Program-made: the position numbers and the translations under genes
The notes under the pieces: model-generated
What the model saw: only the letters and a program-made list of their open reading frames with translations
What the model was told of the DNA's origin: nothing
Databases searched by the model: none
Assembly: GCA_904396495.1 (NCBI GenBank)
Contig: CAJFOJ010000067.1
Coordinates: 47,658 to 111,657, forward strand
Length of the DNA stretch: 64,000 nt
Origin: an uncultured Oscillospiraceae bacterium
GTDB taxonomy: Bacteria > Bacillota > Clostridia > Oscillospirales > Ruminococcaceae
Direction: 5' to 3'
Shown: in pieces, positions 10,337-20,542 of the stretch
How positions within the stretch are numbered: position 1 is the first letter of the stretch
Layout of the letters: the number at the start of each line of letters is the position of its first letter

Positions 10337-11008
10337 TTAAACCTTTCTTACTGATTTTATAATCATAGATATGCCAAGTGTTAATACAAACAGGCAGACA
10401 ATTGCTCCTGTAATAGCGTTCATTAAGCGAGCCTGTCCACCGTCCATTGAACCAAAGGATACAAGCATTGAACGCTGTAAAGTCAATATGGAAGCTGCTA
10501 CTTCCGCATAACCGATATTTCGGATCGTTTTTAGCAGCGGAGAGGGATTTGTATGCTGTTTAAAAGCCCTGATGACTGCCATTGTAATTTTGTAAAATGT
10601 GTAGGTTGCAATCGTTATCATAATAATTTTGTCGTGCTTGGTAGCTATATTTTGTGATAGGCTGATATAACTGACTACCGCAAGTACAAAACTTAACACT
10701 GCCAATAATATGCCAGATAATTTCATCACAAATTTTTCTGTATCATTTGAAGGTAAATCCTGATTTTTGCGCTCACACAAAACAGCAGATAACCGCATAA
10801 TGGCTAAAATTCCATAAAAAGCACACATTGTAATAAACCAGAGGGAACGGTTCATTATGCCGAGTGCGCAATGATACAGAGCATAAAGCAAATTGAATGC
10901 AAATGCAATTGCAGCGAATAAAATGATGCGGCGACGTTGGCTATAGATTAACTTTTCTCCGGTTTTCGTTTTTGTAAGTAGCAATATAGCTATCCGCTTT
11001 AATTTCAA
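10337..11008 (-). CDS. Integral membrane protein, unknown function
   Basis: Full-length ORF with several hydrophobic segments; abuts the neighbouring ORF. Confidence 0.65.
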   Translation of the reverse strand: MKLKRIAILLLTKTKTGEKLIYSQRRRIILFAAIAFAFNLLYALYHCALGIMNRSLWFITMCAFYGILAIMRLSAVLCERKNQDLPSNDTEKFVMKLSGILLAVLSFVLAVVSYISLSQNIATKHDKIIMITIATYTFYKITMAVIRAFKQHTNPSPLLKTIRNIGYAEVAASILTLQRSMLVSFGSMDGGQARLMNAITGAIVCLFVLTLGISMIIKSVRKV

Positions 11009-11376
11009 TCTTTAATACCTTTCGTCAAAGGAATAAGGCAAAGCAGAACGATAATTCCAACAAGGCCGATTACTACTCCCACAGCCATTTTGCCCCAAGC
11101 CATGCTAAAGCACATACCTACACCCAGCGTCAAAGCTCCAACTACTCCAACAATAACGGTAAGAACGTTCTTTCCTGAAATGTGGATCGGTTCTTTGTGT
11201 TCCATTTTTCTCCATACAACCAGAGTAATAATACCGAGAAGCAGGCCAACGCAACCGAAAATAATGCCCGGCCTAAATGCATTCCACTCTGGAATCAGTG
11301 CCATACACATACCGAGTGCAAACAAAACAATGCTGACTGTTCCCAATACCATTGCAACAAAACTGCTTTTTTTCAT
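11005..11376 (-). CDS. Small integral membrane protein
   Basis: Four hydrophobic segments in 123 aa; 4-nt overlap with the downstream ORF. Confidence 0.65.
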   Translation of the reverse strand: MKKSSFVAMVLGTVSIVLFALGMCMALIPEWNAFRPGIIFGCVGLLLGIITLVVWRKMEHKEPIHISGKNVLTVIVGVVGALTLGVGMCFSMAWGKMAVGVVIGLVGIIVLLCLIPLTKGIKD

Positions 11377-11500
11377 CTAAGAAGCACCTCCAAAAATATT
11401 AAACCAACAGTTGTTGTTTCTTTACAAATCAAGTATAATAGCATTGCAAGCTGAAAACAATCATCAATTTATCGACAAGTGTTGAGATAAAGGAGTTTTT

Positions 11501-12034
11501 ATGAATACACCGAACAATAAGCGCAAAAAAGAGTCTATGGAGCGCATTGAAAAAATCTTTGTTGAATTACTTCAGACAAAGGCATTAAATGAGATTAGCG
11601 TATCGGATATTTGTAAGCGTGCTGGATTAAACCGTACCACATTTTATGCAAATTATACGGATATTTACGGATTGGCTGACACAATACGGGATAAGCTGGA
11701 AGTCGCGGTGTCTGATTTATACAAAGATGAAATCACCCATGGCTTTAACAGTAATGATTATCTGAAACTGTTTCGGCATATCAAAGACAATCAAATATTC
11801 TATCGCACTTATTTTAAGCTTGGATATGACAACAACTACAAAATCATCAAGTATGATGTTTGCCTGGCCCATGAACATTTTCAGAACAGATTTATTGAAT
11901 ATCACATGGAATTTTTCAAGGCAGGCATTACACAAATCATAAAGCTATGGCTGAAAAACGGTTGCCAAGAAAGTCCGGAAGATATGTTTGAAATCATCAA
12001 AAGTGAATATCATGGGCGCGATAAATTTTTATAA
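11501..12034 (+). CDS. TetR/AcrR-family regulator
   Basis: ISVSDICKRAGLNRTTFYANYTDIYGLADTI HTH; divergent from the membrane-protein operon. Confidence 0.85.
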   Translation: MNTPNNKRKKESMERIEKIFVELLQTKALNEISVSDICKRAGLNRTTFYANYTDIYGLADTIRDKLEVAVSDLYKDEITHGFNSNDYLKLFRHIKDNQIFYRTYFKLGYDNNYKIIKYDVCLAHEHFQNRFIEYHMEFFKAGITQIIKLWLKNGCQESPEDMFEIIKSEYHGRDKFL

Positions 12035-12225
12035 TCATAAAATTAGGGAATAGTGGATTACTGCCTATCAAATTCCCGTGCGTTACTTCATGGTACAGAA
12101 GCAATAAAGGACGTTGGTTATTTTGGGGTTTTGAAGCATTTACACTGCTACCTGCCGGATTGAAAGGCCGTTTTGTGGATAGGGGCACCCTAAAGATAAT
12201 CATTTCACATCGCTCCACATAGCGG

Positions 12226-13122
12226 TTAGCTCCTGACGATCACCTCCACCCCCTTTGGAATCCTATCCTGTGCAATTTCTACCTGGTAGTCCTGGTAGCT
12301 GCGGGCGGGAGTGGGGCTACTCGCATCTTTCCGCGCCACCGTCACCGTCTCAAACAGCCGGTAGGATGGGGCGTTTCCCAGCTCAGAGGCGTGCTTGAAG
12401 ATGATGAGCTGCCGCATCGACATTTTTCCCCGTCCCGCTGAACGGTCGTTTTCAAACATGTTGACGATGGCGTCCCACAACAGTTCCAGATCCTCCTCGC
12501 TGAAACCGGTGGTCTTGCGGGCCAAATTGGCGGAGATGAAACCCTCCGCCCGATAGAGGGCATAGGGGACGATGTACTTGTAGCCCATTGTGTTTTGTTT
12601 GGTGGCGGCGTCCTCTTCGGTGGTGATAGCCATCCGGGTGATGGTCACCTCTTGAGGGAAGATGGGCTCAATGCTCCTCCCAAAGCCCAGCTGGACTGGG
12701 CCGCGGACCTGCCCGCAGTTTAAGGAATCCTTCATAAAGGTGGTCATCACCGCCCCGAAAGTGCGGATATCATAAAAATTTTTGCACATAAAATCCCGGA
12801 CTTGCAGGTCTAAAGTCGGGTCGTCTTTTTTCCGTTCCTTCACGGACTTGCCGTTAAGCCCCAGGTATTCATAAGCCTCCAAGTCGCTGCGGTTTAAGGG
12901 AATCCCACTTTTGATGTAGATGCGGTAGCCTTTGGCATCCTCCTTGACCGCTTCCACATAGTCGCGGATTTTCCGCTTGAGGCAGACGTCGGTGACAATG
13001 CCGAAGTTGGTCTCCGGGTCGATCCGGGGCATGTTGCCCGCATCTGGGTCCCCGTTGGGGTTGCCGTTTTCCACGTCGAACAAGATGACAAAATCGTACC
13101 GGTTTTTAATTGGCTCAGCCAT
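12226..13122 (-). CDS. cas7c: CRISPR type I-C Cas7 (Csd2)
   Basis: NRYDFVILFDVENGNPNGDPDAGNMPRIDPETNFGIVTDVCLKRKIRDYV, characteristic Csd2/Csh2 N-terminus. Confidence 0.95.
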   Translation of the reverse strand: MAEPIKNRYDFVILFDVENGNPNGDPDAGNMPRIDPETNFGIVTDVCLKRKIRDYVEAVKEDAKGYRIYIKSGIPLNRSDLEAYEYLGLNGKSVKERKKDDPTLDLQVRDFMCKNFYDIRTFGAVMTTFMKDSLNCGQVRGPVQLGFGRSIEPIFPQEVTITRMAITTEEDAATKQNTMGYKYIVPYALYRAEGFISANLARKTTGFSEEDLELLWDAIVNMFENDRSAGRGKMSMRQLIIFKHASELGNAPSYRLFETVTVARKDASSPTPARSYQDYQVEIAQDRIPKGVEVIVRS

Positions 13123-13123
13123 T

Positions 13124-13510
13124 TTATTTGTCCTCCTCTGCATTGGGCTTATTTTTGGGCATAAACCGTTTTTGGGTCTGGTGGTAATAGCCGATGTAAA
13201 AAGCGCCTTTCTCCTCTTGTGTCAGGATTTTGGGGAAATTTTCTTCCATTTTCCCCATCACCTCCCCCAGCTCTTTTTTCAGCCCGACCGCTAATCCCGG
13301 CTTTTCCCGCTCCAGCACCTTCATATGGCTGTTCTGGAGCTGCAAAAGCTTCGGGAACACCGACAGGGGCGCCGTAGCCGCCGCGATGAAATACCGGTCT
13401 TTGACGGTGGTGTTGATGCCGGGCAAAGCGGCTTGCTGGATGTGCTCCAGCATCGAAAACAGCCGCCCCAGCAGATAGGGGAGATAATTGGATTCTTCGT
13501 TTACAGCCAT
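13124..13510 (-). CDS. Candidate internally initiated Cas11c small subunit
   Basis: In-frame ATG within cas8c preceded by AAAGGAGG (13522-13529, 11-nt spacer); gives a 128-aa C-terminal product. Confidence 0.55.
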   Translation of the reverse strand: MAVNEESNYLPYLLGRLFSMLEHIQQAALPGINTTVKDRYFIAAATAPLSVFPKLLQLQNSHMKVLEREKPGLAVGLKKELGEVMGKMEENFPKILTQEEKGAFYIGYYHQTQKRFMPKNKPNAEEDK

Positions 13511-14926
13511 AGTGTGCACTGCCTCCTTTACGGCCTCATTTGTACTGTTTTTGAGAAGGAACGCCTTGACGGCCGACGCTTTTTCGTAGGGGACTTTCCG
13601 CTCCGCCCGAATCCGGAGCAAAATGGCGCTGTACAGGGCCTGAGGATAGGGAGTGCCGTTGAGGACCGCACTCATGAGCCCCTGGGAAAGATTGGGATTC
13701 ACTTCTTTTTTGAGGGAGTCTTTGTTTGCCGTCTCATAGAGCAGGCGCCTGACCGTGACAAGCCCCCTTTTCATGTAAAAGGGCCTGTCAATTTGAAGCC
13801 GCTCATAATGCTCCCAGGCATTTTTCATAAAACACCCGAAGTGATCCTCAAAGAAAAAACGCACTGACACCCGGGCAGCGCTTGGAGAAAGCCCCAGCAC
13901 GTAAAACCGGGTCTCGGGCAGAAGAACCTCTCTCCCTAAGTCGTAAGGCTGTCCGCGGCCCAGCTCACTCATCGCCCGTTTGAGGGTTTCTTCGGAAAAG
14001 GGGATTTTTACCTCCCTCCCGTTTGAGGACCGGACAAAAAATTCCTTTCCCTGGATCGCTCCGGCAAACAGGTCGCTGTACCCCCGCCGCCCGGTTTCCG
14101 ACCAATAGACCACAGTGGAGTCCCCGATGTGCTGGACGTGTTCACCGTCGGAAATCAGGTGGTTTAGGGCCGTCACATATCCAAACGCCGCCCGTTTGCC
14201 CACCGGGGCATTGAAACTCTGCTCTTTCCCGTAAGAACAGAAAGCGGCGCCATTAAAGGACACAAGGCTGGCCCCACTGGATTGGGTTCCCCACACCCCC
14301 TTGATGGCGGGATGGGTCCTGGCGATCGGCCCCCATTGCCCCGTGACCAGGCATCGGCCGGAAACGGCGTTTTGATCGGCATCTTCACACCTTTCATCCC
14401 ACCGGGCAGCGATTTCCCAGTCGTCCTGGGCGAACGCCCCGCCCACTCGAAACACCAGGTTCCCCCCTCTGAGGATTTCGCTGAGATAGGGCTTCAGCAC
14501 CGGATCATCCGTCCCTTTCCCCGGTTCCCAGCGCTCAAAGAAGGAACAAATCGCCTGCGCCCGGTCGTTTATGAGCCCACCGAGCAGCTCCTGATGAAGG
14601 GCTCTACTGGCCACAAAGCACTCCAGAGCCCGTGTGTCGTTCCCCTTGCTGGTAAGCCCCAGAAAATAGGCGGGGCTGTCGCAAAGGAAGTTGGCCTGGA
14701 CTCCGGCGGTGCGCCTCGCCTGTTCCGGCACGGTCAGTTGTGCGGGTTTTGCCGTTGTCCGGCCCTCCAAAACAACCTCCGTCTTAAGGGGCATCACCCC
14801 TCTCAGTTCCCCTTCGGACCCCAGCATCAGCGCAAACCCCACCTTGACAGGGCTCCAGCCAGGCCGTGCCACCTCCCCTCTTTGCAGGAGAGTTTCGTAA
14901 TGCCCGCAGAGGGCCTTTAAAATCAT
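13124..14926 (-). CDS. cas8c: CRISPR type I-C Cas8c (Csd1)
   Basis: MILKALCGHYETLLQRGEVARPGWSPVKVGFAL N-terminus and long Csd1-like protein between cas5 and cas7. Confidence 0.93.
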   Translation of the reverse strand: MILKALCGHYETLLQRGEVARPGWSPVKVGFALMLGSEGELRGVMPLKTEVVLEGRTTAKPAQLTVPEQARRTAGVQANFLCDSPAYFLGLTSKGNDTRALECFVASRALHQELLGGLINDRAQAICSFFERWEPGKGTDDPVLKPYLSEILRGGNLVFRVGGAFAQDDWEIAARWDERCEDADQNAVSGRCLVTGQWGPIARTHPAIKGVWGTQSSGASLVSFNGAAFCSYGKEQSFNAPVGKRAAFGYVTALNHLISDGEHVQHIGDSTVVYWSETGRRGYSDLFAGAIQGKEFFVRSSNGREVKIPFSEETLKRAMSELGRGQPYDLGREVLLPETRFYVLGLSPSAARVSVRFFFEDHFGCFMKNAWEHYERLQIDRPFYMKRGLVTVRRLLYETANKDSLKKEVNPNLSQGLMSAVLNGTPYPQALYSAILLRIRAERKVPYEKASAVKAFLLKNSTNEAVKEAVHTMAVNEESNYLPYLLGRLFSMLEHIQQAALPGINTTVKDRYFIAAATAPLSVFPKLLQLQNSHMKVLEREKPGLAVGLKKELGEVMGKMEENFPKILTQEEKGAFYIGYYHQTQKRFMPKNKPNAEEDK

Positions 14927-15585
14927 CGAACCACCTCGCAATGGCGCAGATCCAGTACCCCGTTTACAAGTTTTGCCCGGAAAAAGGTCGGGGTGATGTT
15001 TTGCGGATCGCTGTAGTCCATGTCGTAGAGCATATACCCCAAGTCCCTGACCTCTCCGGAATAGGCGGTTTTGGGTTTCCCGCCGGTGAACCGCTTAAAG
15101 TTTACCGGAAACTCCCTGCATCCAAAATAGGGGGTGTGGTAGCATTGCCCCGACTCCAACCGCCGCCTGATGATGTCCTGGAACTTGCCGGCGTTGTCGG
15201 CGGCGCTGGCCCGGTTCGTGAGGGTAAAGTGGGCGTCTATCACATACCGTACATCCTTGAGCACCATCGCCGACCGCTGCTGGATGTCGGCGGATCGGTC
15301 GATATAAAGGGGACGCTTTCCTCCCGCCATAACCGCCCTGGCATTGCTGGCGGAGACGACGCTTTTTAATTCGTTTCTCCGGATGCCCACAAAGCGGATG
15401 GGCCTAAGCACATGGATGCGGTCGATGTGCCACCGCAGCCCAGGGTGCCAGTACACCGCTTCCAGGATCCCCCGGGCGGCCGACGGGGTCATCACGTCGT
15501 AGGACACCCGCTCCACCTTCATTTCCGGCCGGGTAAAGAGGGCGTACTCCCCCCAGGCCTCCATTTGGATCGCCATAACCGTCAC
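14923..15585 (-). CDS. cas5c: CRISPR type I-C Cas5c/Cas5d
   Basis: WGEYALFTRPEMKVERVSYDVMTPSAARGILEAVYWHPGLRWHIDRIHVLRPIRF. Confidence 0.95.
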   Translation of the reverse strand: MTVMAIQMEAWGEYALFTRPEMKVERVSYDVMTPSAARGILEAVYWHPGLRWHIDRIHVLRPIRFVGIRRNELKSVVSASNARAVMAGGKRPLYIDRSADIQQRSAMVLKDVRYVIDAHFTLTNRASAADNAGKFQDIIRRRLESGQCYHTPYFGCREFPVNFKRFTGGKPKTAYSGEVRDLGYMLYDMDYSDPQNITPTFFRAKLVNGVLDLRHCEVVR

Positions 15586-17808
15586 ACACCTTTCTCAATG
15601 GGCAAAACGTTGGATACCTTCCGCGCCGCTTGGGACTCTCCCTCCTCAAAAAGGCCGGTATCTCGGGAATAAATACCCCCTATCCCGTCTAACTCCGCCG
15701 CCGTCACGGCAAGGTCCTCTCCCACTTTCACAATTTTGCCGTCCTGTACCATGCGGGCGAAGAAGTGGGGATGAACGCCTACCAAATACCGGCCCGCTTC
15801 CCGAAAGAGCCGGCGGCCCGCCTTGCCCGCAAGCAGTTCCCGACGGATTTGGACTGCCCGATGATCCCACGGGATGAAAATGAAGCTGCTCTTTTTTTCA
15901 ATGAATCGAAACGTCTTTGCCACCTGTGGGAAGGGAAGCATGCTCCCTTCAAATCCTTTTTGGATCATGAAGAGAATCCCCTTGGCGTCCAGCCCGTTTT
16001 TTCCCAAAAGCTTCATTTCCAAGCGATGAAGGGCGTCAGAATACCACCGGATCGCTTCCGGGGAACAAAAATCTTCAAACCGCTCAGCTGTCTCCTGATA
16101 CAACATGGCCTCCCGCTGTATTTCGCCGGGGATTTTCCCCCTGGGCCAAAAGACGGAAACAACGCTCTCCTTAAGGGGGCGCTTCCCCTCCCGGTTGCAG
16201 CGCCCAGCGGCTTGGAGAATGGAGAAAAGCCCTGCTGCCTCCCGGTACACCCGCCTCCACAAGGGAGGTGGAAACCACCCGGCAGGGGCGTCCCTCCTTC
16301 AACCTTTTCTCGATTTTAGAGAGCACTTCTCCCCTGTGGGCGGGGCACATAGCGGCGGAGAGATGAAACCGCCCCTCCCTGGGCAGCAGGTAGAAGAGTT
16401 CCCGTGCCCTCTTTTTGGTGTTGACAACAGCCAAGACCCCGTTTTGCCCGCTCATCTCCCTGGCGACGGACACAAGGCTTTGCCGCCCGATATCCCGCAG
16501 CTTTACCCGCCGGCAGTCCCGATGATACTTCTCAAAATGAGGACAGATTTCCCGGGGAATGATTCCCTCTTTTAAAAAGCCCTTCAGCGAGGGCTGGGTC
16601 GCGGTGCAGAAAAGTGCCGTCACACCGTAGCCTTTCATGAGCGCCTCCATAGCCTCCCCACAGAGCCTAAGGCAGGGGAGGGGCAAAAGCTGCACCTCAT
16701 CCAGCACCACCACACTTTTTGCGATGTTGTGGAGCTTGCGGCATCGGGAGGGCTTGTCGCTGTACAGCGACTCAAAAAAGCGCAGGCTCGTGGTGACGAT
16801 AACTGGGGCATCCCAATTTTCCGCCGACAGCCGCAGCCTTTCTTCCACCTCTCCGCCCTCCTGATCGAAAGACGTGCTCCCGTGGTGTTCCAGCACATTT
16901 TTGTTCCCCAGTATCTCCCGGAAAACACCCGCTGTCTGCTCGATGGACGAGGTGTATGGGATGACGTAAATAATCCGGTTTAACCCCCATTTGGCCGCGT
17001 GGTGGAGGGCAAACGCCAAGGAAGCCGCTGTTTTTCCGCTCCCGGTGGGAGCAGTCAGGCTGTAAAACCCCTGTTTTCCCTTAGCCGCCTCCCGGCAGCG
17101 CGTCAATACCCCTCGCCGCATCCGGTCGATAGGGCTTTGCGGCGTGTCCCAACCCCTTTTCACCGCGTACCCTTCAAACGCCCCGAGCAGCGAGGGGATG
17201 CTGTCGTATTCGTCCCGCCTGGTTTTCCCGTCACAATAGAATTCCTCGGTCGCCAAAAAATCCGCGTCGGTGAGGGCGGAAAACAGCATCCGCACAAAAA
17301 ACATCCGTTCAAATTCCGTCTCAAACACCGGCCTGGCTGCAGGGGACAAGGACACTTCCTCCGAAAATGCGCTGTAGTCGGGGAGCTCCCGTTTCATCCG
17401 CCCCCAAAGGGAGGGCTTGTCCTCCAGATCCCCCGGCCGTCCCTCCTCTGGGAGCCCGCCGTGATGTCCTGCCACGCAGAGGGCAGCCTCAATAAGCCCC
17501 AACGAGCTTAACTCCTTAGCCCCCGCCGTCGAGTGATCCACTCTGGGGCCGCCAAAACGGATTCGCCGCTGAAAACAGGCGCTGTATTTGCCGATGTCGT
17601 GGGCAAGGCCCATAAGATACCCCAACTCACCCGCGCCAAAAGCCCCGGCAAATCCCTTTGCCAGGTGAGCTGTCTTTAAAAGGTGGCTGCGCAGTGGCTC
17701 CTCCCTATCCCCATTTTTGTGGGCAACAAAAAGCGGCCCGTTTTCCTCTACGGAAAAACGGAAGCCGTCTGGATTCCTATCATTCTCCACGCCGAGCGCC
17801 CCCTCCAA
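15582..17808 (-). pseudogene. cas3: cas3 (HD nuclease + SF2 helicase), split by a frameshift
   Basis: ORF 16171..17808 carries HD (LAHDIGKYSACF), Walker A (APTGSGKTAASLAFALHH), VVLDEVQLLP and ends after STSLVEAGV; ORF 15582..16262 resumes in another frame at VYREAAGLFSILQAAGRCNREGKR. Confidence 0.88.
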
Positions 17809-17929
17809 AAATAATGCAGGTCCATGCCCTCCCTAATTGTTTCAACTATTTTAACATATTTGTAGAGAATCTAGCAAGAAAAATGATAAAAAATTGTATA
17901 ATTTATCGAAAAACCGGCATAAAAGACAA

Positions 17930-17956
17930 ATCCCCAGAAGATTTCCTTCTGGGGAT
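17930..17956 (-). terminator. Hairpin downstream of anti-sigma gene
   Basis: tccccagaagatttccttctgggga inverted repeat. Confidence 0.55.
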
Positions 17957-17970
17957 GAAAAAGGAATCGC

Positions 17971-18837
17971 TCACGGCCGGGGGACCACTTCAAATTCCTG
18001 TGATCCCATATAGCCGGGAGCCAATGCGTATTTTGGGAACACCACTACCACATGTCCCGCCTCGTTGATGTAGAAATCCTGATCGGGCTCGATGGACTGA
18101 AATTCCAGCTCATCGTGGAAGTACCGGCCCTCGGGGTTTTTCTTCTCATTGGCGGCAATGCCCTCTCGCACCGCCTCATTGCAGATGTTGATGTAATCCT
18201 CACCCAACATATCCTGTAAGGTTAGGTCCTTACCGGTTTCCATGTCGATATTGTAATAGTCACATTCCTCATAGAAGCTGGCCTGGGTCTCCACCTGGGA
18301 AACAGTGAAGGAAACGTACCGGTCGTTTTGGCAGTTGATGCGGTAGTCGATGGTAAAATCCATGGGGATGTACTCGTCTTTGACACCGCCGGTGGCCAAA
18401 TAAGCCTCAAAAAACTCCTTTGCCCGGGTTTTGGCCTCCTCCATCTTCTCGTCCACTCGCAGGCGCACCTCCCGGTTGACCCGTTCTTCCAGCTCGCTGT
18501 TGCCGGTGTTTCTGAGCTCAGGCACCTTCAGCCGGATATAGATGGACTCATCAGCCGCCTCGAACCGGTAAAAAGTGAGCACTTTGGTCAGCCCTCCGAT
18601 GACCGGCACGTCGGAAAGCTCCATGGCCAGCACCGGGAAGGCATTTACCGTCACCATAAACAGCACACATGCGCAGAGGGCGGCACAGGCGGCGACTTTT
18701 GCAGGGGAAAAATGCCGCCTGGCCTTTGTAAGCCGTCCCCGGCGGATGGCGTCCCGCACAGCTGAATCCAGTTCGGGGGGGATTTCAATGGCATCGTAAT
18801 TTTTTTTCGCCTGCCGCAGTTTTTCTTCCATCGCCAT
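17971..18837 (-). CDS. RsiV-like anti-sigma factor (DUF4163/DUF3298)
   Basis: Single TM then ectodomain; YISFTVSQVETQASFYEECDYYNIDMETGKDLTLQDMLGEDY-type sequence; next to ECF sigma gene. Confidence 0.8.
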   Translation of the reverse strand: MAMEEKLRQAKKNYDAIEIPPELDSAVRDAIRRGRLTKARRHFSPAKVAACAALCACVLFMVTVNAFPVLAMELSDVPVIGGLTKVLTFYRFEAADESIYIRLKVPELRNTGNSELEERVNREVRLRVDEKMEEAKTRAKEFFEAYLATGGVKDEYIPMDFTIDYRINCQNDRYVSFTVSQVETQASFYEECDYYNIDMETGKDLTLQDMLGEDYINICNEAVREGIAANEKKNPEGRYFHDELEFQSIEPDQDFYINEAGHVVVVFPKYALAPGYMGSQEFEVVPRP

Positions 18838-18853
18838 AACTCCTTTCCGGGCG

Positions 18854-19315
18854 TTACTGCCCGATTTCTTTTTTGAGAAGTTTCAATGCGTGATACAGCC
18901 TCGTCTTCACCGTGCTCAGGTTGAGCCCGGTCACCGCCGCGATCTCCTGTAACGGCATATCTTCAAAAAAACGCAAAACCACAACGGTCCGAAGCTTGGG
19001 GTTTAACCGTTCCACCGCCTCATACACATCTATCCTGCCCGGAATGTCCTCTTCCGGGGCCTGCTCGTCCCAAAACACATCAGTGGGGATGAGCCGCCTG
19101 TTTTTGCGCAGGTAGCTCAACCCCTCGTTTACCAATATCCGGTAAAACCAGGTCTTTAGGTAGGCGGGTTCCCGCAGGCTTCCCCAGTGGGTCAACGCCT
19201 TCAACACAGCGTTTTGCACCACATCCAGGGCGGCGTCCCGGTCTTTGACGTAGCTGTACGCCAACCGGTAAAAGCTCTCCTGGTTATCGGTAATATACCG
19301 TTCCAATTCCTCCAC
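18854..19315 (-). CDS. ECF sigma-70 factor (SigV/SigM-like)
   Basis: FYRLAYSYVKDRDAALDVVQNAVLKAL, LRTVVVLRFFEDMPLQEIAAVTGLNLSTVKTRLYHALKLLKKEI. Confidence 0.9.
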   Translation of the reverse strand: MEELERYITDNQESFYRLAYSYVKDRDAALDVVQNAVLKALTHWGSLREPAYLKTWFYRILVNEGLSYLRKNRRLIPTDVFWDEQAPEEDIPGRIDVYEAVERLNPKLRTVVVLRFFEDMPLQEIAAVTGLNLSTVKTRLYHALKLLKKEIGQ

Positions 19316-19385
19316 TTGCCGCCCCCCTTTCCGTCTGTTTCCCCGAGGTCATTTAGTCTGCATACCGCCCAGAGTCCCCCAGCCC

Positions 19386-20504
19386 TTATCCCGGTTGTAC
19401 GCCGGTGTGGCACTTCAGGTAGTCCAGCCATTTTACGCAGTACTCTTTGTTGAGATGCACCCCATCGGTGGATGCTTCTTCCGGTAACGCCCCGCCGTCC
19501 AGGCCCACCGCCTCCGCCACATTGAGGTATACGGCGCCCTTTTCCTTGGCCATTTCCTGAATGAGCTCGTTATACCGGTCAATCCTCGGATTGTTGTACA
19601 CCTTGTCCCGATCGGATTTTGACTTGGACACCGGCATGATGGACTGGACAAAAACGGTGGCCTCCGGCTGGAGCCTTTTTACTTCGTCGATGAGCTCGCC
19701 GTACTTGCGGATGAACACATCTTCATAGGACCAGCCCAGCTCGTTGATCCCCAACATGATGTATACCTTTTTAAAGTTCTGCTGCTTCATGGCGTCGGGG
19801 ATGGTCAGTTTGCCTTCCCCCGTCCCCACCACTTTTTTGGTGAAAAAGGTGTCCACCATCAGTCCCTGGGCGGTGTAAAAGGTGGCGTTTTGAAGTCCGG
19901 TGTAGAGCATCAGCCCCTGGGTTCGGGAATTGCCGATAAAGGCCGCATCATCAAAATAGGAGTCATCTACTGCCTCTGCCTCAACAGGCGTCTCCTCCCC
20001 TGAGGGCTCCTCTGGCAGAACGGACGATTCCAAGCTTCCCGTTCCAGCACTGGTTTCGAAACTGGAAGAAACAGCGTCCCCGTCTTTTTGAATTTTCTCC
20101 GGTTGGGATGAGGCCCCTTCCCCGTCGGAGATTTCCTCCTGCGACGGAGCCGTACTCTCACTCTGAGCCGTTTTTGGCACAACTGCCGCCAACAGCGACG
20201 GCCCCTTTGCCACCAGCAGCGCAAAGCCCGCCCCGCAGAGCAGCACCGCCAAAATCAGCACTGCCTGCACGGCAATCCGGCCCCTGCGCCTTTTGCGGCG
20301 GCGCATCGAGAAAGTTCTGCCCTTTCCCCTGTTAAATCCACCCGTCCGGTATCCCATCTTCTCACCCCTTTTTGATCCTTTATCCATTAGATGTCCCCGC
20401 CCGCCAAAAAGTTTGCAGGTGAAAAAATTTTTCCCGTACATCCCGAAAAGAAAAATGGGCACATTGTGGGAAAAGGCATAACCTTTGACCCGCAACGTAC
20501 CCAT
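19386..20504 (-). CDS. Membrane-anchored SGNH/GDSL hydrolase-like protein
   Basis: FIGNSRTQGLMLYTG, KVYIMLGINELG, DGVHLNKEYCVKWLDYL; Ser-rich linker after TM. Confidence 0.75.
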   Translation of the reverse strand: MGTLRVKGYAFSHNVPIFLFGMYGKNFFTCKLFGGRGHLMDKGSKRGEKMGYRTGGFNRGKGRTFSMRRRKRRRGRIAVQAVLILAVLLCGAGFALLVAKGPSLLAAVVPKTAQSESTAPSQEEISDGEGASSQPEKIQKDGDAVSSSFETSAGTGSLESSVLPEEPSGEETPVEAEAVDDSYFDDAAFIGNSRTQGLMLYTGLQNATFYTAQGLMVDTFFTKKVVGTGEGKLTIPDAMKQQNFKKVYIMLGINELGWSYEDVFIRKYGELIDEVKRLQPEATVFVQSIMPVSKSKSDRDKVYNNPRIDRYNELIQEMAKEKGAVYLNVAEAVGLDGGALPEEASTDGVHLNKEYCVKWLDYLKCHTGVQPG

Positions 20505-20542
20505 TCCATTTTATCGCACTCTTTTGCCGCGCCCGAACAAGG

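Noticed and set aside
12035-12225. Residual CRISPR array or cas4 fragment after cas7c
   Set aside because: No repeated units and no Cas4-like Cys motifs could be read in this interval
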